This document shows, one piece after another, positions 42,612-51,339 of a stretch of DNA of 64,000 bases. The position numbers and the translations under genes were made by a program. Position 1 is the stretch's first letter. Each line of letters begins with the position of its first letter. The DNA is taken from NCBI GenBank assembly GCA_013791905.1, contig VMSX01000010.1, forward strand, positions 124,001-188,000, in the 5' to 3' direction. Under the pieces are notes generated by a model. That model was not told where the DNA came from. It made no database searches and saw nothing but the letters and a program-made list of their open reading frames with translations. Source of the stretch: Rhodocyclaceae bacterium. GTDB taxonomy: Bacteria; Pseudomonadota; Gammaproteobacteria; Burkholderiales; Rhodocyclaceae.

Positions 42612-43532
42612 TCAAGCGCTCGCAGCCGCCGCAATGGAGCGCTGTTGGCGCAGCGCCATCGCTTCGTTGAAGACCAGCGCGCCGATCACCAGTGCGCCGC
42701 CCACCATGGTGTTGTCGGTGGGTTGTTCGCCAGCGCCGATCCAGACCCAGGCAATGCCGAAAATCACTTCGAGCAGCCCCAGCAGGGCAATTTCCGGGGC
42801 CGGCAACACGCGGCTCAGGCGTACCAGCAGCAGGCAGGGAATTGCCAGTTGCGCCACGCCGAGAAAGCCGAGCAGCCCCATGTCGTGTGTCGAAGCCTGC
42901 AGCGGCCAGGCCAGGGGCAAGGTCACCGCAGCGGAAATGAGCGCACCGATCAGCACGGCGGGCAGCATGTCTTGCGTTGGCGCACCAGCGGCCTCATCGG
43001 GGTCGCCACTGCCGTGGCCGACGTACTGCAGTATCGTGAAATTGACAGCGGCAGCAATCGGCACGGTCAGCGCGACCAGGGCGCCCAGCAGGGGAACCCC
43101 GTCGCGGGCCTCCTGACCGAACATCCACGCCATGCCGAAACCGCCCACCGCAATCGCGAACCAGGTTCGATACGGCAAGCGGTGATTCAGGAAATAGCGG
43201 GCGAACAGCGCCGTTATCAAAGGCGCCAGCGCCATCATGACCAGCACCTTGGCCACCGACGTCAGCGTCAACGCCATCATGAATCCGGTAAACATGATCG
43301 ACCAGCAAATGCCGGACACCCACACCACGCGCGGGTAATGCAGCAGTTCGCGCCACAGCGCCGGGCCGCGCATGTAAGTCAGCGCCACGGCCAGCGCCAG
43401 CGCATTGAAAGCGCTGCGCCAGAAGGTCACCTCGAAGCCCCGCGCCGCGTCCAGATGCCGCGTGACCACGCCGGCCATGCTCCAGAGCAGGGTGACAAGA
43501 ATCATCAGGAATACGGCGCGGGAATGGGTCAT
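42612..43532 (-). CDS. EamA/DMT-family transporter (second copy)
   Basis: A 306-residue ten-helix transporter with two EamA modules: MTHSRAVFLMILVTLLWSMAGVVTRHLDAARGFEVTFWRSAFNALAL in the first and LLGFLGVAQLAIPCLLLVRLSRVLPAPEIALLGLLEVIFGIAWVWIGAGEQPTDNTMVGGALVIGAL in the second. It is distinct in sequence from the EamA protein at 11915. Substrate unknown. Confidence 0.9.
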   Translation of the reverse strand: MTHSRAVFLMILVTLLWSMAGVVTRHLDAARGFEVTFWRSAFNALALAVALTYMRGPALWRELLHYPRVVWVSGICWSIMFTGFMMALTLTSVAKVLVMMALAPLITALFARYFLNHRLPYRTWFAIAVGGFGMAWMFGQEARDGVPLLGALVALTVPIAAAVNFTILQYVGHGSGDPDEAAGAPTQDMLPAVLIGALISAAVTLPLAWPLQASTHDMGLLGFLGVAQLAIPCLLLVRLSRVLPAPEIALLGLLEVIFGIAWVWIGAGEQPTDNTMVGGALVIGALVFNEAMALRQQRSIAAAASA

Positions 43533-43601
43533 CGGAGAATCGTGTTGTCGCGGGGCCTGGCATTATTCTAGAGGCACGCGATCAAAACTGGACCGATGAT
43601 G

Positions 43602-43625
43602 AAAGTCGGCGCTGGCGGGACGGCG
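43602..43625 (+). repeat. family-A repeat, exact 24-nt intergenic copy
   Basis: All 24 positions identical to the copies inside alr, rnfG, recC and parC. It lies between the divergently placed PEP-CTERM terminator and the EamA start, so identity here cannot be due to protein conservation. Confidence 0.9.
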
Positions 43626-43668
43626 GCTAAAGACTGATAGCTGCCGTTCGCCCAACAACACCTACAAT

Positions 43669-43698
43669 AAATAAACGGGGGTAGAAGCCCGTTTATTT
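43669..43698 (-). terminator. terminator of the PEP-CTERM gene
   Basis: AAATAAACGGG (43669-43679) pairs perfectly with CCCGTTTATTT (43688-43698) around an 8-nt loop, 20 bases beyond the stop. The stem ends in A/T pairs, giving TTTATTTATT after the hairpin on the minus strand. Confidence 0.82.
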
Positions 43699-43718
43699 AC
43701 TTCCTGAATTTCTCTTTC

Positions 43719-44297
43719 TCAGGTTGCCTTTTGCTTCCAGCGCATCGCACCCAAGCATGCAAGACTCAGACCGAAAAGGACGAGAGTGGCGGGTTCTGGA
43801 ATTTGGCCGCCTGTGACATTAGTCGCTATGGTGATGGTTTGCCCTTGATAATCAACAAACTCAGCGTGGCCCGTGCCACTTGGCCCCCACCCAATGCTTT
43901 CTCCCGGCTGCGGGCTGTAATAATTGCCATCAGAATCTAGATACCACCACGGGACGGGGTTTGTAGACGTGTCTTGAAGGATAAAACCTGAGCCTGGCAC
44001 GCTAAAATCGAATACAAGGCTTGATCCGGTAGCTTGGAGTGCAGTACCCCACATCGCCGTATGGGTTGATAATGCGAAATCGATAACTTGAGGTGAGCCG
44101 CCATAAAGATTCGGGGAATTTAATGTGAGGGTGAAGTCCGTGATATTTGCTATACCCAGCACTCCAAGAGTTCCATCAGTTTCAATGAATCCTGTAACAG
44201 TACCCGCCCCGATTGTTCGATTGATATCGTAGGTGATCGAGGCATTGACGGTGGCCGATGCGGCAATAAGTAACACTGTGGCAATTAAGCGTTTCAT
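43719..44297 (-). CDS. PEP-CTERM sorting-domain exported protein
   Basis: A 192-residue protein with signal peptide MKRLIATVLLIAASATVNA, a Thr/Ser/Gly-rich beta-type middle, and a C-terminal PEP-CTERM signal: IPEPATLVLFGLSLACLGAMRWKQ. The PEP motif, a hydrophobic helix and a basic end are the recognition site for an exosortase/archaeosortase, associated with exopolysaccharide-producing bacteria. No exosortase lies in the window. Its function beyond sorting is unknown. Confidence 0.9.
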   Translation of the reverse strand: MKRLIATVLLIAASATVNASITYDINRTIGAGTVTGFIETDGTLGVLGIANITDFTLTLNSPNLYGGSPQVIDFALSTHTAMWGTALQATGSSLVFDFSVPGSGFILQDTSTNPVPWWYLDSDGNYYSPQPGESIGWGPSGTGHAEFVDYQGQTITIATNVTGGQIPEPATLVLFGLSLACLGAMRWKQKAT

Positions 44298-44962
44298 TAT
44301 TATTCTCCCCTATGTTGATCAACTCGTTACAAGTGCTACCAGAAGATAAGCATAGTTTATGCCAAATTAAATAATACATTTATCTTCATCAAGTTAGTTC
44401 AAGACTAAATCACTGAGTTATTCTTTTATGTAAAATAATTCGACACTAACCTGCCCGTCTTGTTAGACATCCATCTAATGAATCTCTTACGGCTTGAAAT
44501 TCGTGACTCCATTCGATGGTTAGCAGGGTGGCAGCGTGTCAGAACCAAACGGTTTGGCCTTGGTTGCGCTTGATTCAGATAGTACCTGTGACTTCAAGGG
44601 CGCGTTTGCATTGAAGGCCGGCTGAGCTGAAGGTCTCTAACCATCGCTCACCTTGAGGAATTCTCCTCTATTGCAATGGGCGTAATTTGCTGGTGATTCG
44701 CCAAACCTGAGTGGCTGTTGACGCTGCATTGCAGACCTAGAGAGCTAGCAGGGCTCAGACCACGGTTTCCGCCGTACCGCCAGCACCGACTTTCGGTTCC
44801 AACTGGGCAGTGCAGCCGTGGTCTGAAAATCATCCAGGCGGCCTCCCACCACCGTGAGGCTATGGGGTTGAAGTGAGTTTGCGAACTTGCTTAACCACAG
44901 GCGGCCGAAAATGAAATGTTGCGGAATTGGCCCCCTGTTTACATTGCGCTGGAGAACCTGGG
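44298..44962. other. 665-bp spacer without a supported gene
   Basis: AT-rich for the first 170 bases (likely promoter of the PEP-CTERM gene), then mixed. It contains the palindrome CCAAACGGTTTGG near 44548, the inverted repeat at 44755-44826, and near 44930-44990 a plus-strand frame ending LENLGYPVVSAED then TGA, which could be the tail of a lost gene but is not recognised. Confidence 0.4.
44755..44826. repeat. 11-bp inverted repeat enclosing a family-A copy
   Basis: TCAGACCACGG (44755-44765) pairs perfectly with CCGTGGTCTGA (44816-44826). The loop contains a family-A unit at 44770-44793 (two mismatches). A related arm, ATGATTTTCAAACCACGG, recurs near 45883-45902 where it forms its own TTTTCAAA/TTTGAAAA palindrome. 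Confidence 0.7.
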
Positions 44963-45220
44963 CTACCCGGTGGTGTCGGCCGAGGATTGATCATTCACGG
45001 CCGCGCGCTCGCGTCGCCAGAGCACGGTCTTCCAGGCCAGCAGCGCCGCCGGCAGCAGATGCCAGACCACGTCGAAGAGGTCGATGGGGCGGGTGAGCGT
45101 GCCGTTCATTGCCATACGCGCCTTTTCGACGAGGTGTGGCTCGGGAACGAAGGGCGCGCCCAACATCAGCACGGTGATGACAATCAGGATCGGAAACGGA
45201 AGATCACGGATGAAGCGCAT
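44963..45220 (-). CDS. small membrane protein, 85 aa
   Basis: Two hydrophobic segments (FPILIVITVLMLGAPFV and LFDVVWHLLPAALLAWKTVLW) separated by EPHLVEKARMAMNGTLTRPID. The ordering EPHLVEKARMAMNG.L.RP.D..D...H looks conserved-protein-like but I cannot name the family. It starts 7 bases after the stop of the AhpD-like gene, so the two form an operon. Confidence 0.75.
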   Translation of the reverse strand: MRFIRDLPFPILIVITVLMLGAPFVPEPHLVEKARMAMNGTLTRPIDLFDVVWHLLPAALLAWKTVLWRRERAAVNDQSSADTTG

Positions 45221-45227
45221 GGTGGGT

Positions 45228-45794
45228 TCAATCAGCTGGTGAACGGGGCGGGACGCGGCAGAACCCCTGCATCGGGATGGCCAGCGCGTCGTTGAACTTG
45301 CTCGAAAGGTTCTGCACGCCGATCCACGCCGTGATGGCGACGATTGCGTCGTCTCTGAAGAAGCGCTTGAGCTCGGTCATCGCGCGGGCGGTGCCGGCAT
45401 CGTCGTTCAGCGTCACCGCATCGGCGTAGGCGAGCGCCGCGCGCTCCTCCTCGCTGAAGACCTCGGGGTGCTCCGGCCAGCAGTCGATGAAGTCGATCTT
45501 CTCGTGCGCGCCGTGCGCGGCGAGGAAATTGTGGGCATTGAAGTCCACGCAGAAATCGCAATGGTTGAGCTGCGAGATGCGCACGCTCATCAGCGTCCGC
45601 AGCAGGCTGCCGGGCGCGGCCAGCCGGTTGAATCGGCCGATCAACAGCAGGAAGACGAACATGATCGCGGGCTGCCGCCCCCACGCCCACATCGGGGACA
45701 GCACCTGCCCGTATTTGCGTTTCTGGTAGGCGAAAACCAGGCGCACGTACCAGGGAAAGTCACGTTCGGAGAGTTCGTCGAGTCGGTTAGCCAT
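45228..45794 (-). CDS. carboxymuconolactone decarboxylase/AhpD-like family protein
   Basis: A 188-residue all-helical protein: MANRLDELSERDFPWYVRLVFAYQKRKYGQVLSPMWAWGRQPAIMFVFLLLIGRF, then the redox motif SQLNHCDFCVDFNAHNF (CxxC followed by His) and EERAALAYADAVTLND, which together are the AhpD/CMD signature. Such proteins act as alkylhydroperoxidase-type reductases or lactone decarboxylases. The start at 45794 avoids an upstream extension without family resemblance. Confidence 0.88.
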   Translation of the reverse strand: MANRLDELSERDFPWYVRLVFAYQKRKYGQVLSPMWAWGRQPAIMFVFLLLIGRFNRLAAPGSLLRTLMSVRISQLNHCDFCVDFNAHNFLAAHGAHEKIDFIDCWPEHPEVFSEEERAALAYADAVTLNDDAGTARAMTELKRFFRDDAIVAITAWIGVQNLSSKFNDALAIPMQGFCRVPPRSPAD

Positions 45795-46022
45795 GGGCGG
45801 AACGGAAAAGTGGAGCGGAGGGAAGTCGGGGGTGTTGGCACACTCACGCAATTTGACATCCGGGAAGAACAAACAGGCGGCTAGATGATTTTCAAACCAC
45901 GGTTTCCGCTTTGAAAATTTATGTCCCCATGCGTAGTTGGTAACGTATTGTCTGATCTGAAGCAGGGCATGAGGAGTAACCGGGGGAATGTAGCTACGCT
46001 TCAGCTACGTGCCGTGAACTGA

Positions 46023-46050
46023 AAAGGGGCTAGCTTTCGCTAGCCCCTTT
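46023..46050 (-). terminator. terminator downstream of tRNA-Arg(ACG)
   Basis: AAAGGGGCTAGC (46023-46034), loop TTTC, GCTAGCCCCTTT (46039-46050): a perfect 12-bp stem 8 bases beyond the tRNA 3' end. Confidence 0.85.
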
Positions 46051-46058
46051 GGTATTTC

Positions 46059-46135
46059 TGGTGCGCCCGGAGGGATTCGAACCCCCTACCCCTTGGTTCG
46101 TAGCCAAGTACTCTATCCAGATGAGCTACGGGCGC
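46059..46135 (-). tRNA. tRNA-Arg (anticodon ACG)
   Basis: On the minus strand the 77-nt sequence begins GCGCCCGTAGCTCA and ends TGCACCA-type with encoded CCA. The acceptor stem GCGCCCG/CGGGCGC is perfect, the anticodon arm is CTTGG-CTACGAA-CCAAG, and the T loop is GTTCGAATC. Anticodon ACG reads CGN arginine codons after A34 deamination. Confidence 0.96.
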
Positions 46136-46404
46136 AGTAAATTGAGGCGCGCACTATAGCCGAAACGTTCTGCTTCGTAAAGGCCGCCGGTAGAATTAGT
46201 GCCTTGCGCCGGGCGAAGCCTGCTTCCGCATGGTAAATATAGGCGGTTTCTCCCTTCACTTTCCCCCTTGAACTATTCGCCCCGCAGAGCAATCTTAGGG
46301 GCCCCATGTCTGGCGCCCCCCATTTCGGGAAGGGGATGTTTGTGGTTCGCCCCCGGCGGCGGCCATGGATGTTCCGCCGCTGGCCATGCAACAGGAAACT
46401 CATC

Positions 46405-48420
46405 ATGAAGCAGACTTACGACGAATCATCCTTCCGCGTCCTGAAGGGACTGGAACCCGTGCGCGAGCGGCCCGGGATGTACACCCGCACCGACTCGCCG
46501 GCCCACATCATCCAGGAAGTCATCGACAACGCCGCCGACGAGGCGCTGGCCGGCTTTGCCAAGCACCTGCATGTGACGGTGGAGAAGGATGGCGCAATCA
46601 CGGTGGCGGACGACGGCCGCGGCATTCCGGTCGGCCTGCATCCCGAAGAAAAGATTCCCGTCGTCGTGCTCGCCTTCATGCGCCTGCACGCCGGCGGCAA
46701 GTTCGACAAGCAGATCGGCAACGGCGCCTATGCGTTTTCTGGCGGGCTGCACGGCGTCGGCGTGGCGGTGACCAATGCGCTGTCGCTGAGCGTGGAAGTG
46801 GAAGTACGGCGCGAAGGCAAGATCCATGCGGTGACGTTTTCCGAAGGCGGCGAGAAGGTGTCGGCGCTGGAAACCCGCGGCACTTGCGGCCGGCAGACCG
46901 GCACCCGCGTGCGTGTGGTTCCCGACCCGAAATATTTCTATGCGCCCAGGGTGCCGCAGGCCGAACTCGAACACCTGCTGCGCTCGAAGGCCGTGCTGCT
47001 GCCCGGCGTGCAGGTGACGCTCGAAGTCGAACAGGCCGATGGCAGCATGTTGGCGAAAACCTGGCGCTACCCGGAAGGTCTGGGCGGCTATCTGCGCGAA
47101 CTGGCCGGCGAAGACAGCGACGAAGCGACCGCGGCGGCGCCGATCTACGCCGCCGAGAATTACGCCGGCGGCGATCACGAAAGCTTTGCCGAGGGCGAAG
47201 GCGCGGCCTGGGCGCTGGGCTGGTGGGCAGATGGCGGTTCGAACATTCCCCACGAGTCCTATGTCAATCTGATCCCGACCACCGCCGGCGGCACCCACGA
47301 AGCGGGCTTGCGCGCCGGAGTTTTCGAGGCGCTGAAGACCTTCATCGAACACCATGCGCTGCTGCCGCGCGGCGTGAAGTTGCAGCAGGAAGATGCCTGC
47401 GCGCGCATGGGCTATGTGCTCTCGGCGCGCATCCTCGATCCGCAGTTCCAGGGCCAGGTCAAAGAGAAGCTCAATTCGCGCGAGGCGGTGAAGCTGGTCG
47501 CCGGCATGGTGCGCGACCCCCTCGAAATCTGGCTCAACCAGCATGTCGAGGCCGGCAAGGCGATTGCCGAGCTGGCGATCCGGCAGGCCTTGAGCCGCCA
47601 GAAGAATGCCCAGAAGGTGGAAAAGAGAAAGCAGTCGGGCGTGGCGGTGCTGCCGGGCAAGCTGTCGGACTGCGAATCGACCAGCATTGCCGAAAATGAG
47701 TTGTTCCTTGTCGAGGGCGATTCGGCCGGCGGCTCGGCCAAGATGGCCCGCAACCGCGAAACGCAGGCGATTCTGCCCTTGCGCGGCAAGGTGCAGAATT
47801 CGTGGGAAATCGAGGTCAATCGCCTGTTCGCCAACAACGAAATTCACGACATCGCCGTGGCATTAGGAGTGGATCCTCACGGATCCACGGGCATCGACCC
47901 GCACAACGCCGCCGACAACCCCGACCTCGCCAACCTGCGCTATGGCAAGGTCGTCATCATGGCGGACGCCGACGTCGATGGCGCGCACATCCAGACGCTG
48001 CTGCTCACCCTCTTCTACCGCCACTTCCCGGCGCTGATCGCGCGCGGCCACGTGTTCATCGCCCAGCCGCCGCTGTATCGCGTCGACGTGCCGGCGCAGG
48101 GCAAGAAACGGCCGGCCAAGCGGCTGTATGCGCTCGACGAGGGCGAACTGGCGGCCATCAAGGACCGACTGGCCAAGGAAGGTTTCTCGCCCGACAAGAT
48201 CGAGGTCGGCCGCTTCAAGGGGCTGGGCGAGATGAACCCCGAGCAATTGCGCGAAACCGCCATGGACCCGGCGACGCGCCGCGTGCTTCCGGTCGCCGAG
48301 CGGCCGGAAGCTCAGGCGGAAACCCTGAAACTCTTCAACCTGCTGATGGGCAAGGGCGAAGCATCCGCGCGGCGCGCCTGGATGGAAGCCCGTGGCCATC
48401 TCGTGGAGGCCGACCTATGA
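46405..48420 (+). CDS. parE: DNA topoisomerase IV subunit B
   Basis: A 671-residue GHKL ATPase subunit of topoisomerase IV, which decatenates chromosomes: [59 protein letters not shown], and the TOPRIM motifs [12 protein letters not shown] and [15 protein letters not shown]. The start at 46405 gives the standard [13 protein letters not shown]. An in-frame insertion with a second IDPH motif follows GVDPH near residue 490 ([14 protein letters not shown]), built on a GTGGATCC/GGATCCAC inverted repeat at 47871-47890. The end overlaps parC as ATGA. Confidence 0.95.
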   Translation: MKQTYDESSFRVLKGLEPVRERPGMYTRTDSPAHIIQEVIDNAADEALAGFAKHLHVTVEKDGAITVADDGRGIPVGLHPEEKIPVVVLAFMRLHAGGKFDKQIGNGAYAFSGGLHGVGVAVTNALSLSVEVEVRREGKIHAVTFSEGGEKVSALETRGTCGRQTGTRVRVVPDPKYFYAPRVPQAELEHLLRSKAVLLPGVQVTLEVEQADGSMLAKTWRYPEGLGGYLRELAGEDSDEATAAAPIYAAENYAGGDHESFAEGEGAAWALGWWADGGSNIPHESYVNLIPTTAGGTHEAGLRAGVFEALKTFIEHHALLPRGVKLQQEDACARMGYVLSARILDPQFQGQVKEKLNSREAVKLVAGMVRDPLEIWLNQHVEAGKAIAELAIRQALSRQKNAQKVEKRKQSGVAVLPGKLSDCESTSIAENELFLVEGDSAGGSAKMARNRETQAILPLRGKVQNSWEIEVNRLFANNEIHDIAVALGVDPHGSTGIDPHNAADNPDLANLRYGKVVIMADADVDGAHIQTLLLTLFYRHFPALIARGHVFIAQPPLYRVDVPAQGKKRPAKRLYALDEGELAAIKDRLAKEGFSPDKIEVGRFKGLGEMNPEQLRETAMDPATRRVLPVAERPEAQAETLKLFNLLMGKGEASARRAWMEARGHLVEADL

Positions 48421-50864
48421 GCCACGAAACTCCTGATCTGTTCGACGACATCCCGGACGTACCGCCGCCTCCCCCCGCTGTCGAAAACATGGGCGACGTG
48501 CCGCCTGGCGCCGTCCCAAATGGACCGGGCGAACCGCCTGACGGCGGTCCGCGTGCGCCGACTTTTGACGACGGCACGCTGCCGCTCGATACCTATGCCG
48601 AGCGCGCCTATCTTGCCTATGCGATGAGCGTGGTGAAGTCGCGCGCCCTGCCCCAGGTCGAGGACGGCATGAAGCCGGTGCAGCGCCGCATCCTGCATGC
48701 GATGAACGAAATGCGCCTGGCCGCCACCGCCAAGCACGTCAAGAGCGCGCGCGTGGTGGGCGACGTGATCGGCAAGTTTCACCCGCACGGCGACAGCAGC
48801 ATCTACGACGCCATGGTGCGCGTGGCGCAGGACTTCTCGCTGCGCTATCCGCTCGTAGACGGCCAGGGCAATTTCGGTTCGCGCGACGGCGACGGCGCGG
48901 CGGCGATGCGTTACACCGAGTGCCGCCTGACGCCGATTGCCGAACTGCTGCTGACGGAAATCGATCGCGGCACGGTGGACTTCGTGCCCAACTACGACGG
49001 CACGCTGACCGAGCCATCATTATTGCCTGCCCGCCTGCCGTTTGTGCTGCTGAACGGCGCATCGGGCATCGCCGTCGGCATGGCGACGGAAATTCCGCCG
49101 CACAACCTGCGCGAAGTGGCTGATGCGCTCAAGCTGCTGATCAGGAAACCGGCCGCCCCGCTCGAAGAAGTGCTTACCGTGCTGCCCGGGCCGGACTTCC
49201 CCGGCGGCGGCCAACTCATCGCGCCCGCCGCCGACATTCGCGCGGCCTATGCCGGCGGTCGCGGCAGCCTGCGCATGCGCTGCCGCTGGCGCATCGAGGA
49301 ACTGGCGCGCGGCCAGTGGCGCGTCATCGTGTATGAACTGCCGCATGGCGTTTCTACTGCGCATGTCCTTTCGGAAATCGAGGCCGTCACCAATCCGCAG
49401 CCGCGCACCGGCAAGAAGGACATTTCGCAGGAGCAGAAGAACCTCAAGCAGGTGATGCTCGGCGTGCTGGATGCCGTGCGCGACGAATCGAACGAGAAGG
49501 ACCCCGTGCGCATCGTGCTGGAACCGAAGAGTTCGCGCGTGCCGCAGGACGAATTCATGGCCGTGTTGCTGGCGCGCACCAGCCTTGAAGCCAACGTCTC
49601 GCTCAACATGACGATGATCGGCACCGATGGCCGACCGGCGCAGAAATCGCTGCTGACCATCCTGCACGAGTGGATCGCCTTCCGCCACGTCACGGTCGAG
49701 CGGCGCAGCAAACACCGGCTGAATGAGGTCGAACGCCGCCTGCATATTCTCGAAGGCCGCATGACGGCCTACCTCTCCATCGACAAGATCATCAAGACTA
49801 TCCGCGCGGCCGACGAGCCGAAAGCGGAATTGATGGCCAAGTTCAATCTGTCGGAGATCCAGGCCGAGGACATCCTCGAGATTCGCCTGCGCCAGCTGGC
49901 GCGCCTTGAAGGCATCAAGATCGAACAGGAGCAGCAGGCGCTGGCCACAGAGGCCAAGGAACTGCGCCGCGTGCTGGAAGACCGGGGCGCACTGACCAAG
50001 CTGGTCGTCAAGGAAATTACCGAGGATGCGAAGAAGTATGGCGACGCGCGCCGCACGCTGATCGAATCCGTTGCCCCCGTCAGCCTCGCCGAGGTTGCCA
50101 TTCCCGACGAGCCGGTGACGGTGATCCTCTCGGAAAACGGCTGGGTGCGCTCGCGCCAGGGACACGGCATCGACCCCGCCAGCATCGCCTACAAGAGCGG
50201 CGACAGCGCCCTCCTGGTGATGGAAGCGCGCACCGTCTGGCCGCTGGTGATCATCGACACCCACGGCCGCGCTTACAGCGTGCGCGTCGCCGACCTGCCG
50301 GGCGGGCGCGGCGATGGCGCACCCATCAGCACCTTCGTCGAATTTCAGGAGGGTGGCAAACTCGCCCAGGCGCTTACCGACGCCGCAGATGCGCAGTATC
50401 TCTTCGCCAATTCGGGCGGTTACGGCTTCATCGCCAGCATTGGCGACCTGGTTTCGCGCAACCGCGCCGGCAAGGCATTCATGACGCTTGAAAAGGGCGA
50501 GTTGCCGCTGGTTCCGGCAAAAGTCGGCGCTGGCGGGACGGCGCTAGCCGGAGCCACCGCCAATATGGGGACGGCGGCGGCGATCTCGCAGGCCGGCCGC
50601 CTGCTGGTTTTCCCGGTGGCCGAAATGAAGACGATGAGCAAGGGTCGTGGCCTGATCATCCAGAGCCTCGGCCCCAAGGAGCAACTCGTGGCGGTCGCCG
50701 TCGGCGATGGCGCGGCATTCACCGTGACCGGCATCGGCCGCGGCGGCAAAGCCACCGAATACCGGATGACCACCAAGGAACTCGCCAGCCATTGCGGCAG
50801 TCGTGCCCGCAAGGGACCGCCGATCGCATCGAAGATAAAACCGACCGGCCTGGTGGCTGGATAG
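48417..50864 (+). CDS. parC: DNA topoisomerase IV subunit A
   Basis: An 815-residue DNA-cleavage subunit. [32 protein letters not shown], the quinolone-resistance region [34 protein letters not shown], and the active-site Tyr in [11 protein letters not shown] are visible. Residues about 31-49 of a Pro-rich N-terminal extension ([20 protein letters not shown]) come from an expanded family-A repeat, and residues 702-709 (KVGAGGTA) in the C-terminal DNA-wrapping domain from an exact copy. The pairing with a ParE-type partner favours ParC over GyrA. ATG overlaps the parE stop. Confidence 0.95.
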   Translation: MSHETPDLFDDIPDVPPPPPAVENMGDVPPGAVPNGPGEPPDGGPRAPTFDDGTLPLDTYAERAYLAYAMSVVKSRALPQVEDGMKPVQRRILHAMNEMRLAATAKHVKSARVVGDVIGKFHPHGDSSIYDAMVRVAQDFSLRYPLVDGQGNFGSRDGDGAAAMRYTECRLTPIAELLLTEIDRGTVDFVPNYDGTLTEPSLLPARLPFVLLNGASGIAVGMATEIPPHNLREVADALKLLIRKPAAPLEEVLTVLPGPDFPGGGQLIAPAADIRAAYAGGRGSLRMRCRWRIEELARGQWRVIVYELPHGVSTAHVLSEIEAVTNPQPRTGKKDISQEQKNLKQVMLGVLDAVRDESNEKDPVRIVLEPKSSRVPQDEFMAVLLARTSLEANVSLNMTMIGTDGRPAQKSLLTILHEWIAFRHVTVERRSKHRLNEVERRLHILEGRMTAYLSIDKIIKTIRAADEPKAELMAKFNLSEIQAEDILEIRLRQLARLEGIKIEQEQQALATEAKELRRVLEDRGALTKLVVKEITEDAKKYGDARRTLIESVAPVSLAEVAIPDEPVTVILSENGWVRSRQGHGIDPASIAYKSGDSALLVMEARTVWPLVIIDTHGRAYSVRVADLPGGRGDGAPISTFVEFQEGGKLAQALTDAADAQYLFANSGGYGFIASIGDLVSRNRAGKAFMTLEKGELPLVPAKVGAGGTALAGATANMGTAAAISQAGRLLVFPVAEMKTMSKGRGLIIQSLGPKEQLVAVAVGDGAAFTVTGIGRGGKATEYRMTTKELASHCGSRARKGPPIASKIKPTGLVAG
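48509..48565 (-). repeat. family-A repeat, expanded 57-nt copy near the parC 5' end
   Basis: The ends are CGCCGTCCC and GCGCCGACTTT, with 33 extra bases in the middle holding the palindrome ACCGCCTGACGGCGGT. It is translated from the opposite strand relative to most coding copies, as AVPNGPGE...RAPTF. Confidence 0.82.
50520..50543 (+). repeat. family-A repeat, exact 24-nt copy in the parC 3' part
   Basis: Identical at all 24 positions to the alr, rnfG, recC and 43602 copies. Encodes KVGAGGTA in the ParC C-terminal domain. Confidence 0.9.
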
Positions 50865-50920
50865 CGTGGTGGCAAGGGGCGCCACGGCTGGCAAGGGGCT
50901 GGCAAACTATTCCAGGCTGC

Positions 50921-50926
50921 TATAAT
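50921..50926 (+). promoter_or_regulatory. consensus -10 element close to the start of the 50937 gene
   Basis: A perfect TATAAT ends 10 bases before ATG 50937. The expected transcription start lies about 4 bases before the ATG, so the mRNA would be nearly leaderless. No good -35 is seen at the proper distance (GCTGGC). Confidence 0.5.
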
Positions 50927-50936
50927 CCGCAGGCTT

Positions 50937-51182
50937 ATGAGTACCGTGAAAAAAGAACCCGCTACCCGCTACTGCTATCACTGCCGCACCCACCATCCGG
51001 TGGAGGAGATGAAGCTGCTCGTCACCAAGACGGGCTCGCGCTGGCGTTGCATCAAGAGCATCGAAGCCGTGCGCCGCTCGAAGGCTGAGCGGGACCAATA
51101 TGGCCGCGAGGTCTCCGCCGCCAATCAGTCCGAAGCTTCCAGCCGGGCGCGCATCCTCAACAAGATACAGTCAGAAGGCTAG
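50937..51182 (+). CDS. small zinc-ribbon-like basic protein, 81 aa
   Basis: MSTVKKEPATRYCYHCRTHHPVEEMKLLVTKTGSRWRCIKSIEAVRRSKAERDQYGREVSAANQSEASSRARILNKIQSEG. One CxxC (YCYHC), several His and a later Cys (WRC) could bind zinc. The C-terminal half is a charged helix. No family name is recognised. It sits after parC on the same strand with its own probable promoter, and converges on recD. Confidence 0.8.
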   Translation: MSTVKKEPATRYCYHCRTHHPVEEMKLLVTKTGSRWRCIKSIEAVRRSKAERDQYGREVSAANQSEASSRARILNKIQSEG

Positions 51183-51187
51183 GCAGG

Positions 51188-51339
51188 CTAAGGCCCACCC
51201 CTCCCGGCCTCCCCTCACGGGGCGGTGACTGTTGACTCGCTACGCTCCGTTTGTTACGGGGCAGCGCCCGGTTCGCTCTGGAGCGGTTTGCGGCTGGCGC
51301 CGCGTGCCGCCTTCCCTTGGGGCGGCCCTGCGGTAAGGC
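51188..51339 (-). repeat. family-B element 10, overlapping the recD 3' end
   Basis: The tail begins 6 bases after the stop of the 50937 gene (AAGGCCCACCCCTCCC, CTCCCCTCACGGGGCGG), then GTGACTGTTGACTCGCTACG, CGTTTGTTACGGGGC and GGCTGGCGCCGCGTGCCGC. The head is GCCTTCCC/GGTAAGGC (one mismatch) around a loop with one change. Its CCCCGTAAC motif gives the recD stop codon. Confidence 0.87.

Noticed and set aside
44930-44990. Transposase or response-regulator remnant (ends LENLGYPVVSAED)
   Set aside because: Too short to assign, no partner motifs, and partly overlaps the 44963 gene on the other strand.
46306-46404. Longer start for ParE at 46306
   Set aside because: The extension is Arg/Pro-rich and unlike ParE N-termini; ATG 46405 gives the standard start.
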